From NCBI GenBank assembly GCA_041484525.1, contig JBGPHT010000067.1, positions 1 through 36,960 on the forward strand: a stretch of 36,960 nucleotides of DNA, given 5' to 3'. Below are positions 33,219-36,960 of this stretch, piece after piece. This DNA is from JBGPHT01 sp041484525 (lineage in GTDB: Bacteria > Acidobacteriota > Terriglobia > Bryobacterales > Bryobacteraceae). The translations under genes and the position numbers were made by a program. The notes under the pieces are model-generated. The model worked only from the letters and a program-made list of their open reading frames with translations, had not been told where the DNA came from and searched no databases. Position 1 is the first letter of the stretch. Each line of letters opens with the position of its first letter.

Positions 33219-36200
33219 CAGAATCGGAACCTCAGGTTGGCGGTCATGCTTCGCGGACTGTTGACGCCCGTGGGCAGTCCGAACTGGGTAGTGCCGAACA
33301 CCGTGTTGTAACGCGTATACGTGAAATGGTTGAGCGCGTTGGTGGCCTCGAACCGCAGGTCGGCGCTGCGCCGCTCGCCTAGGCGGATGACGCGGCCGAG
33401 CGAGGCGTTGAGCGAGAACGTCATCGGCCCCGTCAGCACGTTGCGGCCGGCGTTGCCATACTGACCCGCTGCCGGTGCAGCGAAGGCGGCGAGGTTGAAC
33501 GGCTGTCCCGCGGGCGCATCATAGAGCGGCAGGCCGGTGGCGTTGGCGCGCAGCACGCCGTTGATGCCGGTGCCGGTCAGAGTGGAGCGTGCGCCGCCCG
33601 CCGTCACTGTCATCGGCGGGCCGGTCGAAACCACGATCGAGTTCTGGAAGTTCCAGTCTTTCAGCGCCGCGCCCTTCCAGCCGTTCACCAGCGTACCGCC
33701 AGTGCGGCCCGTGCCGGTGCTGTACTGCCAACTGGCGTTTAAGGTGTGGGTGCGGACGCCGGCGGAGCGCGCGCGCTCGGCGGCGAAATCCAAATAGTTC
33801 TGCGCCTGCGTGGCGTTGTCGATGGCTTTGGCGAAGGTGTAATTCGCGTTGGCCGAAATGCCGCTACGGAAGCGCCGCATCAATTGCGCCGAAAGTCCGT
33901 GGTAGATCGAGTTGCCGTTGGACTGCTCGTAAACGAAATTCGTCGGCCCGGGCTGTACCAGTTTCGAACCCGGCGGCAGCGAGTTCGGGATCAGCGTCTG
34001 ATCCATGTGGGTGCCCTTGGTGCCGTTATACGTAATGGTGCCGACCAGCGACGAACCGAGGTTGCGCTGAATGGCGAGCTGCCACATCTGCGCATAGCCG
34101 ATCACGTAGTTGGGGTCGATGCCGTACGTATTCGTGAGCTGGTTCGGAGGCGGGATCAGGCCGGTGCTGAGGAGCAGAGGATTCGCCAATGTCGCGCCCA
34201 GGTTGAAGCTCTGCGCGAAAGGCGGCTGCTGCGCCAGGTTGTTGGCGATGGCGGTGTAAGCCGAGGTGTTGTAATACGTCCCATAACCGCCGCGAATCAC
34301 GAGCGACTTTTTCGAGCTCGGACGGAATGCGAAGCTGATACGCGGCGAGATGTTATTCCGGTCGGGCCGCACCAGCGATGTGGGGAGGCCGCCCGAGTAC
34401 TGCCCGGAATTGCCCGCCAGCACCTGCGCGATGGCGGTGTAGCCGGGCGCCACCTCCAGGTTGGTCATGTGGTTGAACAGCTCGCTGATGGGGGAGGTGT
34501 AATCCCACCGGAGGCCGACGTTGAGCGTGAGCTTCTGGCTGAGGCGCCAGTCGTCGTTCACGTAGGCGTCCATGGTGTGGGTGCGGAAGTAGAGGCTGGA
34601 GTTTCCGAAGCGCGCCGCCGTGGTGTCGGCACGGCCGAGCAGAAAATCCGCCAGGTCGAAGCCGCTGCCGGTCGAGCCGTCGGGCGCGGCGGTAGCCAGG
34701 CCGGTGAAGCCGAACGTGCCGCGGCCGTTGGGATCGGAGAGGCGGTTGATCTGCTGCCGCCGGTAGTCGGCGCCGAAGGTGAAGTTGTGGGTGCCGCGGA
34801 TCCAGATGACGCTTTCGCCGATGCCGCTGGTCTGGCTGCGATTGAGCGACGCGTTGCCGTCCGAGAGACCGGAATAATTCTGGAAACTCAGAGTCGGCGG
34901 ACCCCAGTTGCGCGGTTCCGTCGAGGTGCCGAGAATGCCCAGTTGGGCCGCTACGTCTTGCTGAAACGCGAAGAACGGCAGCGCCTGGCTGCGGTTGCGG
35001 CTGAAGTTGTACCGCAGGTTGGAGATCACGCGCGTGGTGAAATTGTGCGACCAGGCCACGTTGGCATTGATGCCGCGGCCGGAGGCGCCGTCCAGGAACG
35101 AGAAGATGTTGGGCGCTGAGCTGTTGCTGCCCTGGTAGCCCACGCCCCCGTTGATGCGGTCCTTCTTGGTGAGCGTGTAGTTCAGGCGCGTATTGAGGTT
35201 GTCGCTGTTCTGCACGCTGGTGAGCGCCACCTGGTAGTTGTATCGATTGCCGGGCGCGTTCGGCGTCGGGTAATACTTCAGCAGGCCGAGCGCGATCGGG
35301 CTGAGCTGGTTGCCGGGAATCCTGTTGCCCGGAATTGGCAGCCCGGTTGTCGGATCGTAAATCGTGACGGGCGTACCCTGCGCGTTGAGCGACTGCGAGA
35401 AATCGCCGATGCGCTCGAGCGCCGAAGGCAGCGTGGTCGTAGTCGAGGTGGTCGCGTTGCGCGTGCGCTGCAGCGAATAGTTGATGGTGAACATCCCCTT
35501 TTCGCCGCTGAGCAGCTTGGGGATTTTCAGGGGACCGCCGAAAGTGACGTTGGCGCGCGCTTTGGCGTAGGACGCCTTGGGCGTGTCCTGCCCGTTCAGA
35601 GAATATTGGCGAGCGTCCCAAACCGAGTTGTCGAGGGTGAAGGCCGCGTTGCCGTTGTAGCGCATGCGCGGGTTCCTGCGGCCGTTGCCGAAGGCCATGG
35701 TGTTGGGCCGTCCCTGCCATCCCGCGCGCGGATCGCCGCCGCCGCGACCGCCTGGGCCGCCGCGTCCGCCCCCGCGTCCACCAGGACCGCCGCGTCCGCC
35801 GGGTCCGGCGCCAAAGCCACCGCCAAAGCCGCCGGGTCCACCGCGACCGCCGGGTCCACCACCGGGTCCGCCCATGCCGCGACCGCCGCCCGGTCCGGCT
35901 CCGAGATTGGGATTGTCGCCGGTCGGGGCGCCGTCGCCGTTATTCCCCATGCCGTTGATACCCATGCCGGGACCGCCCATTCCGTCCCCGCCGGGGAAAC
36001 CGCGTCCGCCCGGACCGCCGAACCAGTCGTTCTGCTGTGGCATATCGAGCCCGCGGCTGATGCTGCCGTTGACTACCAGCGCATCGTTCGAAGCCTGGTT
36101 GAGATCGGCCGAACCGAAGTCGTTGTTGCCCGCATCCGCGGTCGCGCCGGCGTCGCCCGAAGCGTTCACGTCCACGCGCTGGAATCCGCTGCCGTTCGTC

Positions 36201-36781
36201 TGGCCGCGTCCGCCGCCCTGCGCATTACGGCCGCCACGTCCGCCATTCGCCGCCTGATTGCCCCGCTGGTTGGCGCGTTGGTTCGCCGCTTGCGTCGCGG
36301 CCACAATCGAAGGCTTGGCATCGGGGGGAGCGGTTGGAGTTGCCGGCTTATCCGGAGTGGGTGCGGCCGCTGCGTTCGTTGGGGGAGGAGCCACCGTAAC
36401 CGTGGCGGGAGCGGGCGCCGGCTTAGCGGGCTCTGGAGGCTTGGACATGTCCGCCAGCGATTGCAGCTTGAGATCCCACTCCGGTCCGGGCGCACCCGAC
36501 ATATTAAGGATACCGATCTCGCGTTTGACCTTGCCAAAGCCGATCATCTCGACTTCCATCGCCCAAGTGCCATCGGCCAACTCCGGGAAGGAGTAGAAGC
36601 CCTGTTCGTCGGTGGTGGTGACGACTTTTTTGTCCCCCAACATCGCCGTGACAGTGGCGCCAGGGACCGGCAGTCCGTTGGACTTGACGATTCCGTGGTG
36701 TTCCGAAGCCAGCAGCCCCGTCACGGCGATACAGGTGGCCAAAGTGCGCCCGAGATTATGGAGAAAGCGGTTAGCAGCCAT
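33218..36781 (-). CDS. Large TonB-receptor-like outer-membrane protein with Gly-rich insert
   Basis: A 1187-residue protein. The signal peptide is about 1-26. A carboxypeptidase-regulatory-like beta sandwich spans 27-95 (SNGLPVPGATVTAM, TTDEQGFYSFPEL). A Pro/Ala-rich linker and an Asn/Gln/Gly stretch follow, then a Gly-rich low-complexity insert of about 100 residues. The remainder is a long beta barrel ending in MTANLRFRF, with the aromatic C-terminal residue used for outer-membrane assembly. This is the Oar-like receptor type abundant in Solibacteres. A recognisable plug is reduced: only a short SNDALVVNGSISRGL-like part remains before the Gly-rich insert. It may bind or import a large polymer, which is unproven. 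It is coupled by TGATG to the VWFA gene. Confidence 0.85.
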   Translation of the reverse strand: MAANRFLHNLGRTLATCIAVTGLLASEHHGIVKSNGLPVPGATVTAMLGDKKVVTTTDEQGFYSFPELADGTWAMEVEMIGFGKVKREIGILNMSGAPGPEWDLKLQSLADMSKPPEPAKPAPAPATVTVAPPPTNAAAAPTPDKPATPTAPPDAKPSIVAATQAANQRANQRGNQAANGGRGGRNAQGGGRGQTNGSGFQRVDVNASGDAGATADAGNNDFGSADLNQASNDALVVNGSISRGLDMPQQNDWFGGPGGRGFPGGDGMGGPGMGINGMGNNGDGAPTGDNPNLGAGPGGGRGMGGPGGGPGGRGGPGGFGGGFGAGPGGRGGPGGRGGGRGGPGGRGGGDPRAGWQGRPNTMAFGNGRRNPRMRYNGNAAFTLDNSVWDARQYSLNGQDTPKASYAKARANVTFGGPLKIPKLLSGEKGMFTINYSLQRTRNATTSTTTTLPSALERIGDFSQSLNAQGTPVTIYDPTTGLPIPGNRIPGNQLSPIALGLLKYYPTPNAPGNRYNYQVALTSVQNSDNLNTRLNYTLTKKDRINGGVGYQGSNSSAPNIFSFLDGASGRGINANVAWSHNFTTRVISNLRYNFSRNRSQALPFFAFQQDVAAQLGILGTSTEPRNWGPPTLSFQNYSGLSDGNASLNRSQTSGIGESVIWIRGTHNFTFGADYRRQQINRLSDPNGRGTFGFTGLATAAPDGSTGSGFDLADFLLGRADTTAARFGNSSLYFRTHTMDAYVNDDWRLSQKLTLNVGLRWDYTSPISELFNHMTNLEVAPGYTAIAQVLAGNSGQYSGGLPTSLVRPDRNNISPRISFAFRPSSKKSLVIRGGYGTYYNTSAYTAIANNLAQQPPFAQSFNLGATLANPLLLSTGLIPPPNQLTNTYGIDPNYVIGYAQMWQLAIQRNLGSSLVGTITYNGTKGTHMDQTLIPNSLPPGSKLVQPGPTNFVYEQSNGNSIYHGLSAQLMRRFRSGISANANYTFAKAIDNATQAQNYLDFAAERARSAGVRTHTLNASWQYSTGTGRTGGTLVNGWKGAALKDWNFQNSIVVSTGPPMTVTAGGARSTLTGTGINGVLRANATGLPLYDAPAGQPFNLAAFAAPAAGQYGNAGRNVLTGPMTFSLNASLGRVIRLGERRSADLRFEATNALNHFTYTRYNTVFGTTQFGLPTGVNSPRSMTANLRFRF
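35700..36020 (-). repeat. Gly-rich low-complexity coding repeat
   Basis: Short degenerate units of about 9-12 bases encoding GGPGGRGG-type peptides fill this part of the TonB-receptor-like gene. Codons vary (GGC, GGT, GGA), and the units are interrupted by Met/Asn-rich GMGGPGMGINGMGNNG. It is protein low complexity, not a CRISPR or satellite. Length variation between strains is expected from replication slippage. Confidence 0.75.
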
Positions 36782-36908
36782 GGAGTAACAACGTCAAGGC
36801 GCTGAAGACAGGGCGAATGTTACCTAGAGCTTGTCCCTTATTTTCGTAGACACAGGCCCGTCGAAACAGCGGTCTCTTCCGACCAAAAACATAAATAGAC
36901 GATTTTGT

Positions 36909-36937
36909 TTGACTATGGGAAAGAAGGCATTTATAAT
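36909..36937 (+). promoter_or_regulatory. Consensus sigma-70 promoter at the right edge
   Basis: TTGACT (36909-36914) and TATAAT (36932-36937) are separated by exactly 17 bases, the best match to a housekeeping promoter in the window. The predicted start is about 36943-36944. The surroundings are AT-rich compared with the rest. It points out of the window and away from the TonB-receptor-like gene. Confidence 0.75.
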
Positions 36938-36942
36938 TCGGA

Positions 36943-36960
36943 ATGCCCACCCAGCCGGAC
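36943..36960 (+). CDS. Start of a gene leaving the window, possibly leaderless
   Basis: The ATG at 36943 opens a frame beginning MPTQPD to the end of the window. It coincides with the predicted transcription start of the promoter at 36909-36937, and no Shine-Dalgarno precedes it. Only six codons are visible, so nothing can be said about function; even its status as a gene rests on the promoter alone. Confidence 0.35.

Noticed and set aside
34353..35720. A 455-residue frame inside the TonB-receptor-like gene
   Set aside because: It is a Gln/Arg-rich shadow frame produced by high GC; the receptor barrel frame is clearly the real one.
35700..36020. CRISPR-like array
   Set aside because: The units are short, variable and in frame with a Gly-rich protein segment; there are no constant repeats or spacers.

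Overview
The window is GC-rich and gene-dense and looks like chromosome of a Gram-negative acidobacterium of the Solibacter/Bryobacter kind. The evidence is a lipid A gene pair (lpxA, lpxD), an acidobacterial-type VWFA-related protein, and a very large TonB-receptor-like protein with a carboxypeptidase-regulatory N-terminus. An ECF sigma/anti-sigma/DUF4097 operon and a secreted caspase-TPR protein fit the same picture. This placement is inferred from gene families only. No rRNA, tRNA, CRISPR array or complete insertion sequence was seen.

Layout. 1-3045: hairpin-rich left end, a PlsC-type acyltransferase, an SH3-muramidase (endolysin-like) with a membrane protein directly downstream, and a convergent DUF983 protein. 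3231-5870: a dead quinone-linked electron-transfer module (tetraheme cytochrome, Tat-exported four-cluster ferredoxin, NrfD/PsrC membrane subunit). Each gene carries a +1 frameshift, and the last is cut off and joined to an opposite-strand fragment of a Ser/Thr kinase. 5952-8848: DUF2188 protein, then lpxA and lpxD diverging from an 18-bp gap, then a P-loop protein. 8788-10795: a lone HisKA-domain protein, an exported four-domain tetraheme cytochrome c, and a YbaK-type deacylase. 10891-11770: gmd remnant and a secreted protein of unknown family.

11950-14463: ECF sigma factor, zinc-finger anti-sigma factor and DUF4097 protein in one overlapping operon. 14512-16720: REP-like hairpin doublet, secreted caspase-EF-hand-TPR protein and degenerate tandem copies of its 3' end. 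16728-21465: gltX, glnS and a divergent NodU-family carbamoyltransferase, joined by two 4-base overlaps. 21778-25538: a lower-GC island with a single-chain type ISP/IIG-like restriction-modification protein, bordered by a short uvrA-derived scrap. 25539-29364: intact uvrA translationally coupled to a nucleotidyltransferase-fold protein. 29425-31047: two divergent genes whose best start codons are out of frame with their bodies. 31074-36781: TonB-receptor-like protein and VWFA protein coupled through a TGATG. The last bases carry a consensus promoter whose predicted start coincides with an ATG leaving the window.

How the genes relate. The lipid A genes, TonB-like receptor, VWFA protein, DUF4097 operon and muramidase all concern the cell envelope. 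The tetraheme cytochrome and the dead NrfD module concern respiration, with only the former still intact. Local decay and acquisition are visible as five apparent frameshifts, three gene remnants (kinase, gmd, uvrA scrap) and one foreign-looking defence gene.
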